A stretch of 64,000 bases of DNA from Stigmatella aurantiaca DW4/3-1 (GTDB lineage Bacteria; Myxococcota; Myxococcia; Myxococcales; Myxococcaceae), in NCBI RefSeq assembly GCF_000165485.1, contig NC_014623.1, forward strand, positions 1,631,501-1,695,500, given 5' to 3'. Shown one piece after another: positions 45,326-54,250 of the stretch (position 1 is the stretch's first letter; the number at the start of each line of letters is the position of its first letter). Position numbers and translations under genes: made by a program. A model generated the notes under the pieces. The model was not told the origin of the DNA. It saw only the letters and a program-made list of their open reading frames with translations, and ran no database searches.

Positions 45326-46218
45326 ACGAGCTGCTCCAGTTCCTCTTCGGTGAGGAAACCGCTGGCCCCTGCCGCCGTACCGATCTTGAAGGCGGCGAAG
45401 GCGACGGCCTTGCGCAGGGCCTGATGAGGATCGCGCGACTGCACATACGCGTGGAGGAAGCAGGAGAAGAGCGCGTCCCCCGCCCCCACGGTGCTGATCA
45501 CGGGCAGGCCCCGCAGGGCGGGAACGTGGAGCGGGGCTGGGTCTCCCAGCACCGAGAGCAGCGCGCCGTCCTCACCCATGCCCACGACGATGATGCCGGT
45601 GCCGTAGCACTCCCGCACTTGGCGGACCCACTCCGCGGGGGCCATCGGTAGCCGCTCATGGCTCATGAAGAGGATGTCCGCGGCGCGCATGAACTCCTGG
45701 TTGTACGGATCCTCCAGATGGGAGACGGTCTGCACGTCCGTGGCAATGGGGATGCCGGCTTCCCGGGCAAGGCGGAGCAGGGGGCGGCAGAAGTTGGCAT
45801 TGCCCACGGCCGCGAGCGTGCATCCCTGGAGGGCTTGCACGAAGCGCTCCTCTGGGTACGCCTGGTCCTGGACGTCCTTCAGGTCGATGTGGATCTGCCG
45901 CCGCCCGTCCCGGTCATAGAGGATGAGAGAGTGGGGCGTGTCCGCCAGGGACTCCAGGGCGAAGTCTGGGGAGAGCCCCTCCTGGGCGAAGGTGTGGTGC
46001 ACGAGCCTCCCGGCGGCATCCCGCCCCAGCAGTGTGGCGCACCGCACGTCATCTCCCAGCGTGCTCAGGGCCCGGGCGACGTTGTACGCCCCTCCCGACA
46101 CGCTGCTTCCAAGAGAGAAGAAGGGATAGCGGACCGGATCGTACTGAAGGGGGAAGGCGTCGATCCGGTAGGTCATCTCCAACGCCACGATTCCCGCGAC
46201 CAGGATGCGCTGTCCCAT
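45298..46218 (-). CDS. PfkB-family carbohydrate kinase
   Basis: 306 residues, complete ribokinase fold: N-terminal SSVSGGAYNVARALSTLGDD, and the anion-hole/base motif ISTVGAGDALFSC with Asp248. The substrate cannot be read from sequence. In acarbose producers a PfkB kinase (AcbK) phosphorylates the finished product at the cyclitol C7 hydroxyl for transport and self-protection, and this gene occupies a comparable place. It is the last gene of the ten-gene minus-strand operon, 17 nt after the ROK kinase gene, and its end overlaps malQ by 28 bases on the other strand. Confidence 0.88.
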   Translation of the reverse strand: MGQRILVAGIVALEMTYRIDAFPLQYDPVRYPFFSLGSSVSGGAYNVARALSTLGDDVRCATLLGRDAAGRLVHHTFAQEGLSPDFALESLADTPHSLILYDRDGRRQIHIDLKDVQDQAYPEERFVQALQGCTLAAVGNANFCRPLLRLAREAGIPIATDVQTVSHLEDPYNQEFMRAADILFMSHERLPMAPAEWVRQVRECYGTGIIVVGMGEDGALLSVLGDPAPLHVPALRGLPVISTVGAGDALFSCFLHAYVQSRDPHQALRKAVAFAAFKIGTAAGASGFLTEEELEQLVQDAMGKRP

Positions 46219-46235
46219 GCCCGGCTCCAGGTGCG

Positions 46236-47252
46236 TCAGGCTGCCCGGGAGCCAGCTTGGGGAGACTGGAGGAAGTAGGCGCCGAGGCCATAGAGGCTGT
46301 GGTCGTCATCGTTCTGGCCCAGGCGGACCATGGCTTGCCGCTCTGTCTCGGACAGGCCGAACAAGTCACACCGGGCAAGCTGGGCCTGCATCCCCGTGAG
46401 GTAGCGTTCGCCCAGCGCCATGCAAAAGCCGCCAATCAGGACGAAGCGCTTCACGCCAATGGCGTTGTAGAGCATGGCCAGGCAGGAGGCGAGGTGCGCC
46501 TGGCCGAAGGCGAGCACGTCGCCTGCCAGCGCGTCTCCCTCCTGGAGGGAGGACACCACCGCATGGGTGTCGATGCGCTCGGCGTCCCCGTTCGTGAGGC
46601 GCCACAACGCGGAGTCCCGGAAGCGGGTGGGCTCCCGGCGGGCCCAGAGCCGCGCCAGCCGTTCGGTGCCTCGGCCGGAGGCAACCGCCCCCAGGTGGCC
46701 GTGGCCCCCGCAGTCGCAGGGCAGGGCATTGTCTCCCTCCACCACCTTGTGATGTCCCAGCTCGCCCCCCAGCCCCTGGTGATTGAGCAGCAGCCGCCCG
46801 CCTGCAAACACCTTGTTGCCAATGCCCGAACTGATGGTGATGACGCCAAAGTCCTCGTTGAACCAAGACTGATAGCGGAACGCGGCCGCGGAGATATCGT
46901 TCATGACGGCCACGGGAACGTCGAGCTCCCGTTGGAGCCGCTCCCCGAGCGGAACGCTTCGCAGCGTGCTGCCCCACAGCGTGGGGGCACTGTGCACCTC
47001 GCCCTGTTCATTGACCGGCCCAGGGAACGAGATGCCGACGCCGGCGATGGGGTGGCGCCCGGCGTGGGCGCGGATGTGGCCGAGCACCTGCTGGAGCAGC
47101 TTGTCGAGGAGCTGCCCAGGTGGCACGCCGGGATTGTTGAGGAAGTTCTCCACGGGCCCTCGGCCGATGTCGAGCAGCTCCTGGGTGGTGCTGTCGAAGA
47201 CGGCGCTCCGGAGGTTGGTTCCTCCAATGTCAATCACCACGTAGCGAGCCAT
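46236..47252 (-). CDS. ROK-family sugar/cyclitol kinase
   Basis: 338 residues: ATP phosphate loop VVIDIGGTNLRSAVFD (Asp8), catalytic Asp119 in VAVMNDISAAA, and the ROK zinc site region GGELGHHKVV followed by CDCGGHGHLGAVASG. Glucokinase is the default, but C7-cyclitol kinases that phosphorylate 2-epi-5-epi-valiolone (AcbM, ValC) belong to this family, and the operon also carries GlgC-, GlgA- and aminotransferase-like genes. The ATG at 47252 begins the conserved domain; an upstream in-frame start is unsupported. It follows the nucleotidyltransferase gene by 13 nt. Confidence 0.88.
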   Translation of the reverse strand: MARYVVIDIGGTNLRSAVFDSTTQELLDIGRGPVENFLNNPGVPPGQLLDKLLQQVLGHIRAHAGRHPIAGVGISFPGPVNEQGEVHSAPTLWGSTLRSVPLGERLQRELDVPVAVMNDISAAAFRYQSWFNEDFGVITISSGIGNKVFAGGRLLLNHQGLGGELGHHKVVEGDNALPCDCGGHGHLGAVASGRGTERLARLWARREPTRFRDSALWRLTNGDAERIDTHAVVSSLQEGDALAGDVLAFGQAHLASCLAMLYNAIGVKRFVLIGGFCMALGERYLTGMQAQLARCDLFGLSETERQAMVRLGQNDDDHSLYGLGAYFLQSPQAGSRAA

Positions 47253-47265
47253 ATGCTCCGTTTCC

Positions 47266-48348
47266 TCATTCCAGGCGGCCGATGAAGTCCGATTCAATCA
47301 CTTCGTCGGTACAGACGATGGAGTTCTTCACATGCACCCCGGCGGCAACCCGGCTGCCGGGCAGGACGACGCTGTTCTCGATGCGGGCGCCCTCGCCGAG
47401 GGTGGCCCCTGCGAAGACGACCGAGTGCTCGATGTGCGCGGGCCCTTCCCTGAGTGCCGTGGGCACGATGGACCGGCGCACCCGGTCCGTCTCCGTGAGC
47501 ACGCACAGCTCGCCGCCGGGCAGGATGCGCGGCATGTCTTCCAACGGAACGCCAATGCCCTGCAGCAAGTTCATGTGGGCCCGGTGATAGCGGTGCGCCG
47601 TGCCAATGTCCTCCCAGTAATCCGGGAAGGGATAGCACTTGATGACTTCGCCTTGGGCCAGCATCCGCGGAATCACATCGCGGCTGATGTCGTGCTGCCA
47701 GGACGTGCCTTGGAAGGCATCCAGGTAGCGGTAGAGGATCTCGTTCTGGAAGAGGCACACCGCGGTGAACACCTTGTCCGAGGTGGGCTGGGGGGGCTTC
47801 TCCACGAAGGCCCGCAGGTTCATCTCGCGATCGACTTCGACCATGCCGAACAGCGAGACGAACTCCAGGGGAATCTGCTGGAACCCGATGGTCAGCGCCG
47901 CGCGCTGCTCGAGGTGGAAGCGGTACATGTCCCGGTAGTCGAAGAGATAGACATGGTCCGAGTGCAGGACGAGGGTATGGCGGTAGGGCGGGGTGTCGAT
48001 GTAGGGCCGGTTTTGGATGAGGGCGTCCGCCGTGCCCTTCTCGTCGGCGCGCTGCACCTCGCGGTACACCTGCTCGGCGGGCTGCTGGTGCAGGGCGTTG
48101 AACGGGCCGAAGTGGATGGGAATCCGGGGGTGCCACGTCTCGCGCAGATAGGTGTGGAGCTGCTGCTCGTTGTACCGGGACATCAGCAGGACTTCATCGA
48201 GTCCCGAGCGCTGGGCGTTGTGCAGACTGAAGTCCATCAGGTGGCAGCGGGTCCCAAACGGGATGACCGGCTTGACCCGGGTGGCCCCGAGCCGCCCCAT
48301 GCGCTTTCCGTATCCGCCGGCCAGCAGGACTGCCCGCAGGTCATTCAT
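47266..48348 (-). CDS. GlgC-like NDP-sugar/cyclitol nucleotidyltransferase
   Basis: 360 residues: nucleotide-binding LRAVLLAGGYGKRMG and KPVIPFGTRCHLMDFSLHNA, then DYWEDIGTAHRYHRAHMNLL, and a C-terminal left-handed beta-helix (ARIENSVVLPGSRVAAGVHV). It resembles ADP-glucose pyrophosphorylase. Its counterparts AcbR and ValB activate cyclitol 1-phosphates as NDP derivatives. The ATG at 48348 lies 7 nt after GGAG and overlaps the stop of the glycosyltransferase gene by eight bases. Ordinary glycogen synthesis is the alternative, but the cyclase-containing context argues against it. Confidence 0.87.
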   Translation of the reverse strand: MNDLRAVLLAGGYGKRMGRLGATRVKPVIPFGTRCHLMDFSLHNAQRSGLDEVLLMSRYNEQQLHTYLRETWHPRIPIHFGPFNALHQQPAEQVYREVQRADEKGTADALIQNRPYIDTPPYRHTLVLHSDHVYLFDYRDMYRFHLEQRAALTIGFQQIPLEFVSLFGMVEVDREMNLRAFVEKPPQPTSDKVFTAVCLFQNEILYRYLDAFQGTSWQHDISRDVIPRMLAQGEVIKCYPFPDYWEDIGTAHRYHRAHMNLLQGIGVPLEDMPRILPGGELCVLTETDRVRRSIVPTALREGPAHIEHSVVFAGATLGEGARIENSVVLPGSRVAAGVHVKNSIVCTDEVIESDFIGRLE

Positions 48349-50314
48349 GGACCGCTCCATCCCAGAACTGGCTGCCATCGGCCAGGGTGACAAGCAGGAA
48401 CAGTGGCTTCTGCTGAGCCGCGGTGGGCAAGAGCGCTTCGAACGTGTCTGCCGAGCGGGTGAGCATCGTTCGTTCGAAACGTCCGCCTTCCCCCTCGAAG
48501 AAGGACTCGACCTGCCTGGCGCCATCCAGGCGGTACTGAATCCTTCGTCCAGCCTCCGCGCGGGTATCGCTCAGCGCGGGCAGCCCTGGCGAGGAGGGCT
48601 CGCGCCGGCGCAGCCCCAGGAGCTCTCCCTCGGTGTGAATCGCGGCGTTCCAGGTCTTCGCGGCCTCTGGCGCTGGACGGGCGCCAGCGGGGCCAGCGCT
48701 TGCGGCCCGGGGCTCCTTCCAGATCCGCTCCATGACCTTGAGGTGGGCCTGCGCGCTCATCCGCCAGGTGAACTCCTGGGCCCGGGCCCGGGCTCGCTGG
48801 GAGAGTTGCTCATAGCGAGGACGGTCCTGGTGCAGCGAGAGCGCTTCTTGCAGCGCATGGACCAGGGAATCCACCAGGGTCTCGTCATTGGCCAGGAAGG
48901 AGCGAATCACATCCAGTCCCGTCACCTGTTCCGGGCTGGCGCAGAAGGCGCGGCTGTGCCGCCAATGCTTCATGCCGAGTTGCCGGCTGGCGATGGGGAC
49001 ACAGCCCGCCAGCATGGCTTCCCCCTGGGCGATGAGGAAGGTGTCCATCTCGAACTTGGAGGGGAAGAGGCCGAAGTCCGCGGCCGCCGCCATGGCGATC
49101 AGGTCCTCCTCGGGCCGGTTGTGCCACTCCAGGCGGACCTGTGCGGGGAAGTCCCGCGCGAGGGCATGGTAGGCCGGGTCTGGGATGCCATTGCCCGACA
49201 GGCAGCGGAGGATGAAGTTGCACTGCGCACCGGCCTCGAGCACCTTGCGCGCGGCGCGCACGAGTTCGTTCTGTCCCTTGTGGTGCACCGCGTAGCGGGC
49301 GTTGTGGAAGAACGTGGGGAGCTCTGGCCGGAGTCCCAGCCCACCCAGGATTTCCTCCCGGCGGTACTTGCTGAAGTCCGTCTGGTGCCAGCGGTCGCTG
49401 ATGGCACACCAGCCCACGAACATCTTCTGTTCATTGCGCTGGGTGACCTCGGCCACACACAGGCGGCGGAACATGGCCTTGAAAGCAGTGCCCTCGAAGT
49501 TCCGGTAGAACTCCAGGTGCCCTTCGGACAGGAAGTCGACGGCGTCGCTGTATTCGAGCAGCAACGGATAGAAGGCGATGTAGTCGTCCTGGTAGGGGTA
49601 GTGCAGGTGGGTCTCGGGCAGGTACCCATTCAAGCAGCGGCTGAAGGCATCGGTCTGCGGCGCATCGTTGAAAGGGGCCAGGTCGACGCGGACATCCAGG
49701 AAGTCCAGCAGCGCCTGCAGCTCGGGCCGGTACACCTTCTTGTTGACCGGCATGTTGCTCTGCACGGTGCTCACCATGCGCTTGGTGGCGTCATCCCGGA
49801 AGGCCAGCGGCAGCAGGTATTGGTAGAAGGGCTCGTGGGCGTGGATGAGCAGCTTCTCATCCGCGAAGAACTCGCGGATGAACAGCACCATGTCCATCTG
49901 GAAGACCAGCGGCTTGAAGAAGCCCAGGTCTTTCCCCTTGCTCTCGTAGGGTGGGTAGAAGGTATCGCTGTAGCGATCCAGCATGTCATTGCACAGGAAG
50001 TAGAGGTCCACTCCCTGGTGGCGGATGCGGTAGGCCCGCGTCTCCAGCTCCAGCTCCTGCCGGGGCTCGAAATCGCGCCACACGCGCGGATCGAGCTGGA
50101 GGGGCAGCTTGTACCGCCGCCGGTAGGGCAGCTCCTCCACGGGGTAGTTCTTTTTGAGGTAGTCGAGACGGCCATGGGCCGCCGTGAGCACGGAGACCCG
50201 ATGCCCCTCGTCGCGGAAGGCGCTGGCCAGGTTCCAGGTGTAGACGGAGATGCCGCCCTTGATGAAGCTGTAATCAAAGCCGCCGCATTCCAGATAGCAC
50301 TCGAGGATGTGCAT
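48341..50314 (-). CDS. Glycogen-synthase-like (pseudo)glycosyltransferase with C-terminal carbohydrate-binding-like domain
   Basis: 657 residues. The N-lobe has FIKGGISVYTWNLASAFRDEGH, the KxGG donor-site motif of GlgA-type GT5/GT4 enzymes; the C-lobe has YAVHHKGQNELVRAARKVL and FGLFPSKFEMDTFLIAQGEAMLAG, with the conserved Glu region. The last ~130 residues are an extra domain (RIQYRLDGARQVESFFEG; LFLLVTLADGSQFWDG) resembling a CBM48/53-type module. In acarbose synthesis a GlgA-like enzyme (AcbS) joins the cyclitol and amino sugar; this protein could play that role. It starts 12 nt after the phosphotransferase gene. Confidence 0.87.
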   Translation of the reverse strand: MHILECYLECGGFDYSFIKGGISVYTWNLASAFRDEGHRVSVLTAAHGRLDYLKKNYPVEELPYRRRYKLPLQLDPRVWRDFEPRQELELETRAYRIRHQGVDLYFLCNDMLDRYSDTFYPPYESKGKDLGFFKPLVFQMDMVLFIREFFADEKLLIHAHEPFYQYLLPLAFRDDATKRMVSTVQSNMPVNKKVYRPELQALLDFLDVRVDLAPFNDAPQTDAFSRCLNGYLPETHLHYPYQDDYIAFYPLLLEYSDAVDFLSEGHLEFYRNFEGTAFKAMFRRLCVAEVTQRNEQKMFVGWCAISDRWHQTDFSKYRREEILGGLGLRPELPTFFHNARYAVHHKGQNELVRAARKVLEAGAQCNFILRCLSGNGIPDPAYHALARDFPAQVRLEWHNRPEEDLIAMAAAADFGLFPSKFEMDTFLIAQGEAMLAGCVPIASRQLGMKHWRHSRAFCASPEQVTGLDVIRSFLANDETLVDSLVHALQEALSLHQDRPRYEQLSQRARARAQEFTWRMSAQAHLKVMERIWKEPRAASAGPAGARPAPEAAKTWNAAIHTEGELLGLRRREPSSPGLPALSDTRAEAGRRIQYRLDGARQVESFFEGEGGRFERTMLTRSADTFEALLPTAAQQKPLFLLVTLADGSQFWDGAVHE

Positions 50315-50326
50315 GAAGTGGTCGCT

Positions 50327-51865
50327 CTATTCGAGCCCTTCCAGGTGGAGCAGGTAGTAGAAGTCGCAGTACTTGAAGAAGTCCCGGTTGTAGCTGTAGT
50401 TGTATTCCAGCTCCTGGAGGAGGCGGCAGACATAGAACAGCCGCGCATAGCTGGGGTGGATGTCCAGGGCGGTGCCGCGCTCGAAGGCCCGAAGGTAGGC
50501 GCGCTCGATGGAGCCGAAGAGTCCCTTGCTCCAATCCGAGAGCAGCGTGAGCTGGGCCTGACAGGAAGGAGGTAGGCCTTCGGGCGCTTCCAGGACGAGC
50601 CGGGTGGCCTCGAGCTGGGTGATGCCCAGAACGTCCTTGATGCCATCCAGAATCTCGTCGAAGGCGAAGTACTGGATGGCGCGCAGCAAGCTGAGCAGAT
50701 CCTGCAACACCGTTTGGGTGAGGAAGGCGGGAGCCTGTGCGTCGAGGCTCCGCGGGGAGACATCGAGGATGGAGAGCAGGGGCGTCCCGCCCGTGGAGGG
50801 GGCCACGAGGATGTGCGAGAGGTGCAGGTCGCCGTGGGCGATGGTGGCGGGCAGCGGAGGCAAGTGGCGGAGCTGCTCCGGCGCGAGGAGGGCGTGGGAT
50901 ACCCGCCGAAGTTGACGCAGGGCCTCGGTGCGAAGCGGGGCGGGGAGGGCTGTGTCCCGCTCCACGGCCGCATGCAACCGCTCCCAGCGGGCCCGGTGGG
51001 TGTCGAGGTAGGGGGCCAACTGGAAGTGGGGGGGCTCACCGTGAGAAGTGGACAGCCCCTGGTTCAGACGCTGGTGGAAGAGCAGCAGTTGCTCACCCAG
51101 CCTGCGGCACAGGGGCTCGAGCTCCGCGAGCGCGTTCCGGGTGAGGGAGCTGACCTCCTGGGGAGCCGCCACCACCTGCGCAATGAGGGCTTTGAGGTGG
51201 TGGCTGAGGGGGAGGTAAATGGGCTCGCCCTCGACCAGCGCCGTCATGGCCCCCAAGGCTTGGAGACCGGTGTCATCCTCGTAGGTGATGGACCCCATCA
51301 GCTCCGGGGCCAGGCCGCTGCCCGCCAGGATCTGCAAGGCCCGGAGTTCATTTCCGCCATCGGTGCTCAGGCGTTTGTAGAGCTTGCAGACCCAGCGATC
51401 CTCACCATGACGGAGTTCACTGAGGCAATTGGACGACATGTCCACTTTGAACGGTGTGACCTGGAGCGGGGGGAGCTCCGTTCGCGGCGTCTGGGCGCGG
51501 CAATGGAGGGCCCGCCGCTTTTCGGTGGTGAGCGTCCGCTGCTCGTGCATGCATTGCAGCAGCGCGGTGATAAACCCTGGGTCATAGGACGCATCGCTCA
51601 GCAGCGTCTCCCGCTCCGCGGTGAAGGTGACGCGCAGGGGAACGAAGTACTGGTGACCCGAGCCATGGAACCGCAGGAGGGTGAGCACGAAGGGGCTGGC
51701 TTCGCCAGGCAGTTGGACGAAGTCCTCGATGTCGAACCCCTCTTCCCGGCCGCTGGGCTCGCTCAGCCAGCGCTGGCCCTGAAGGGATTGGACCAGCCGT
51801 GAGCGGCATGCCTCGAGTTGGGGACGGGAAACCAAACCTGTCATGGCGCTCACCTCGAAGCTCAT
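50327..51865 (-). CDS. Maltokinase-like aminoglycoside-phosphotransferase-fold kinase
   Basis: 512 residues. The N-lobe Lys161 (RWVCKLYKRL) and C-lobe HGDLHLSHIL (Asp346) with ILDVSP (Asp368) in place of the usual IDFEG show an APH-type kinase closest to maltokinase (Pep2/Mak). The N-terminal ~130 residues match the maltokinase cap region. Acarbose synthesis uses an APH-like kinase (AcbU) on the cyclitol C1 hydroxyl, so a cyclitol or oligosaccharide substrate is plausible. The ATG at 51865 overlaps the aminotransferase stop (ATGA); an ATG at 51844 is an alternative. Confidence 0.82.
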   Translation of the reverse strand: MSFEVSAMTGLVSRPQLEACRSRLVQSLQGQRWLSEPSGREEGFDIEDFVQLPGEASPFVLTLLRFHGSGHQYFVPLRVTFTAERETLLSDASYDPGFITALLQCMHEQRTLTTEKRRALHCRAQTPRTELPPLQVTPFKVDMSSNCLSELRHGEDRWVCKLYKRLSTDGGNELRALQILAGSGLAPELMGSITYEDDTGLQALGAMTALVEGEPIYLPLSHHLKALIAQVVAAPQEVSSLTRNALAELEPLCRRLGEQLLLFHQRLNQGLSTSHGEPPHFQLAPYLDTHRARWERLHAAVERDTALPAPLRTEALRQLRRVSHALLAPEQLRHLPPLPATIAHGDLHLSHILVAPSTGGTPLLSILDVSPRSLDAQAPAFLTQTVLQDLLSLLRAIQYFAFDEILDGIKDVLGITQLEATRLVLEAPEGLPPSCQAQLTLLSDWSKGLFGSIERAYLRAFERGTALDIHPSYARLFYVCRLLQELEYNYSYNRDFFKYCDFYYLLHLEGLE

Positions 51866-53154
51866 ACCTTCTGGTCATGCATCTGCTTGAGCACCTGGCC
51901 GAACACGCCGAGCGCCTGTTCCAGCTCCTGCTCGCTCACCGTGAAGGGTGGACCGATCCGGATGATGTGGCCCCCCACGCACGTCTTCACCCCCAGCTCC
52001 ATGCAGCGGCGGAAGAAGAACCGGGCCTTGGCCGCGTCTGGCTCCTTTCCCTGGGGCGTGGTCACGAACTCCAGGGCATAGAGAAGCCCCACACCTCGCG
52101 CGTCTCCCAGGAACGGGAAGTCCGCTTTCAACGCGAGCAGCCCCTCGCGCAGCCTGCCTCCCAGCCGCTTGACCCGGTCCAGCAAGTGCTCGGACTCCAG
52201 GACTTCGAGGGTGGCCCGCGCCGCCGTCATGCTCAGGGGATTGCCGCCAAAGGTGGAGGAGGCGGCGCCCCCCTGGGCGAACTCGCCTTCGTTCAGCAGC
52301 GACTTGCGCCCCGCCAGCATGGAGAAGGGGAAGCCCGAGGAGAGCCCCTTGGCGGCGGCGACGATGTCCGGCTGGACGTTGAAAAGGGAGCATGCGAGGA
52401 ACTCGCCGGTCCGGCCACCCCCCGTGACGATCTCATCCGCGACCAGCAGCACCCCACTCTTGCGGCACTCCTCCTGGATCATCGGCCAGTATTCCAAGGG
52501 GGGGACGATGACGCCCGCCGCACCTTGGATGGGCTCGAAGAACAGGGCCGCGATGTTCTTCTTGTTGCTGATGTGCTTGTTCACGAGCTGGGCGCACTGC
52601 ATCTCGCAACTGGGGTAGGTGCGCCCCAGCGGGCAGCGGTAGCAATACCCCGGATATCCCAGGACCGAGTTGCCGGAGAAGGACGTGGTGCCGACGTCCC
52701 AGTGCACCAGCATGCGGGCTCCCATGGTCTTTCCATGGAAGCCGTACCGCAGGGCCGCCAGGCGCTGGCGCTGCGGGGACACCGCGCCAAACACGGCGCG
52801 GATCGCGGCCTCGATGGCCTCGGCGCCCGTGGTGAAGAAGGCGAAGGTTTGCAAGTGCTCTGGGAAGTGCTGCGTCAGCTTCTCGCACAGGGCGGCCCGC
52901 GCGTCGGTGGGGAAGTCGTGCACGTTCCACAGGCGGTCCAGCTGGCGGTGCATGCTGCTGGTCACGTGAGGGTGGCCATGCCCAGTGGACTGGGTGAAGA
53001 TTCCCGCGGACATGTCCAGGTATTGCTTGCCCTCGGCGTCGAACAGAAGGCTGCCGCGGCCATGGGTGAACGCCACGCCGCCCAGCGCGGCCTCCTCGGA
53101 GATGCCTTGGTTGAGGTAGCGGCGCTCGACCTCCAGGATATCCTCAGTGCTCAC
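51862..53154 (-). CDS. Class III (GabT-type) PLP aminotransferase
   Basis: 430 residues, complete: TTGAEAIEAAIRAVFGA binds the PLP phosphate, Asp240 (LLVADEIVTGGGRTGEF) contacts the pyridine N, Lys269 (AAAKGLSSGFPFS) forms the Schiff base. A Cys-rich loop CYRCPLGRTYPSCEMQC (171-187) occurs in one subgroup of the family. Enzymes of this class introduce the amine in validamycin (ValM, on the cyclitol) and acarbose (AcbV, on the dTDP-sugar). No dTDP-hexose genes lie here, so amination of a C7-cyclitol ketone is favoured. It overlaps the cupin gene by 11 bases and the kinase gene by four. Confidence 0.9.
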   Translation of the reverse strand: MSTEDILEVERRYLNQGISEEAALGGVAFTHGRGSLLFDAEGKQYLDMSAGIFTQSTGHGHPHVTSSMHRQLDRLWNVHDFPTDARAALCEKLTQHFPEHLQTFAFFTTGAEAIEAAIRAVFGAVSPQRQRLAALRYGFHGKTMGARMLVHWDVGTTSFSGNSVLGYPGYCYRCPLGRTYPSCEMQCAQLVNKHISNKKNIAALFFEPIQGAAGVIVPPLEYWPMIQEECRKSGVLLVADEIVTGGGRTGEFLACSLFNVQPDIVAAAKGLSSGFPFSMLAGRKSLLNEGEFAQGGAASSTFGGNPLSMTAARATLEVLESEHLLDRVKRLGGRLREGLLALKADFPFLGDARGVGLLYALEFVTTPQGKEPDAAKARFFFRRCMELGVKTCVGGHIIRIGPPFTVSEQELEQALGVFGQVLKQMHDQKV

Positions 53155-53509
53155 TGTCGCCGTCCTTGCTGACCTGGAATACCACCAGCGTCACATCCTG
53201 GCCGGAGTTGTTGTACAGGGCGTGTTCGCCGGACGGTGGATTCACCAGCACATCCCACGGCTTGACCGGGACACGCTGGTTGCCGAAGAGCATCTCGCAG
53301 TGGCCGTTGATGATGACGTACCACTCCCGGTTGTCGCCATGCCGGTGACGGCCGATGGTGGCCCCCGTGGGGATGATGACGAAGTCGATGAAGTCCACCT
53401 GGACGGGGGAGCCCTGGCGCGAGAAGGCGCGGAAGACATGGATGAACCCCTCGCCTCCATGACACCCATGCTCCTGCTTCATCAATTCCTGCAGCATGTT
53501 CGTGTGCAT
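53144..53509 (-). CDS. Small cupin-domain protein
   Basis: 121 residues, one cupin barrel: first motif RHRHGDNREWYVIINGHCEM (His55, His57, Glu62) and second motif around GEHALYN (His96), a complete 3-His/Glu metal site. GGGAG lies directly against the ATG at 53515 but 6 nt before the ATG at 53509, so the latter is taken as start. Cupins act as isomerases, epimerases or dioxygenases; here it could replace the missing C7-cyclitol epimerase, which is inference. It follows the exporter adaptor gene by ~57 nt and overlaps the aminotransferase gene. Confidence 0.85.
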   Translation of the reverse strand: MHTNMLQELMKQEHGCHGGEGFIHVFRAFSRQGSPVQVDFIDFVIIPTGATIGRHRHGDNREWYVIINGHCEMLFGNQRVPVKPWDVLVNPPSGEHALYNNSGQDVTLVVFQVSKDGDSEH

Positions 53510-53566
53510 TTTCATCTCCCGATCATCGCTCCATGACGCTTTCCCAGCCGGTGGGAGGCGTTGGCT

Positions 53567-54247
53567 TCATCTGGTTTGCCGCCCCAGGCTCTCCACGAAG
53601 AGCCGTCCCAGGGAGACGGGTGGCACTTCGACCTTCACCGTCACCTGGCTGCCTGGAGACAGCGCGTGGCTGCCCGGCACGGAGGCGGCCGCCTCCACGT
53701 GGGGCATGCCCTGGGATTGGGGGTACACGCGATCCACCGAGCCCACCACAGACGCCCGGTCTCCCTCGAGCACGTGCACCTTGGCTCCAGGTGAGATGCT
53801 GCTCCGCCAGCGCCCTTGCAAGGGAAAGCGGACGTTCCAATGCGTGGTGTCGGAGAACTCCGCCACCAACTCGCCCTCGCGAACGGGTCCTGCCGTGCGG
53901 TGGAGCAGGTCAGAGCGGGTCACCACACAACGGCAGGGCGAGGCATAGATCCGGGGCGCCCCGCCTCCATGGGGGGCCACGGTGAACACGGGCTGGCCAG
54001 GCTCGTAGGTCATGCCGAGCTGGAGCTGGTTCTGCTGGATGATGCCATCCGCCTCGCTGTGAAACTGTTCCACGTGTCCGGGCTCGACATGTCCCTCCGC
54101 CGTGTAGACCTCGTGCAAGGGACGGGTGGCCAATATGCCCAGCAAGCCGATGCTGGAGGCCACCACGACGAACGCCAGCAGCAGGGTGCCGCGGTAGTCC
54201 TCGGAGCCCACGTCACGTTCATAAAAGCGGTACAGGAACTCGAGCAC
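53567..54247 (-). CDS. Membrane fusion protein of an ABC exporter (HlyD-like, short)
   Basis: 226 residues: a short cytoplasmic N-terminus, one membrane helix (~21-43), then a beta-rich extracytoplasmic part. GHVEPGHVEQFHSEADGIIQQ is the first biotinyl-lipoyl-like half, and the SPGAKVHVLEGDRASVVGSVDRVYP stretch resembles the HlyD beta-barrel. The long coiled coil of full HlyD proteins is missing, so it is a compact adaptor. It follows the two ABC genes (3-nt gap) and should work with them to export the cluster product. Confidence 0.75.
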   Translation of the reverse strand: MLEFLYRFYERDVGSEDYRGTLLLAFVVVASSIGLLGILATRPLHEVYTAEGHVEPGHVEQFHSEADGIIQQNQLQLGMTYEPGQPVFTVAPHGGGAPRIYASPCRCVVTRSDLLHRTAGPVREGELVAEFSDTTHWNVRFPLQGRWRSSISPGAKVHVLEGDRASVVGSVDRVYPQSQGMPHVEAAASVPGSHALSPGSQVTVKVEVPPVSLGRLFVESLGRQTR

Positions 54248-54250
54248 GGT

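Noticed and set aside
48152-50575. 807-codon open frame opposite the glycosyltransferase
   Set aside because: Low-complexity Val/Leu/Glu/Gln sequence without domains; the opposite strand encodes a clear GlgA-like enzyme within a tight operon.
45298-51865. Ordinary glycogen/trehalose operon (glgC, glgA, maltokinase, glucokinase)
   Set aside because: The same operon holds a class III aminotransferase, cupin and exporter, and the divergent operon a C7-cyclitol cyclase; not fully excluded for individual enzymes.
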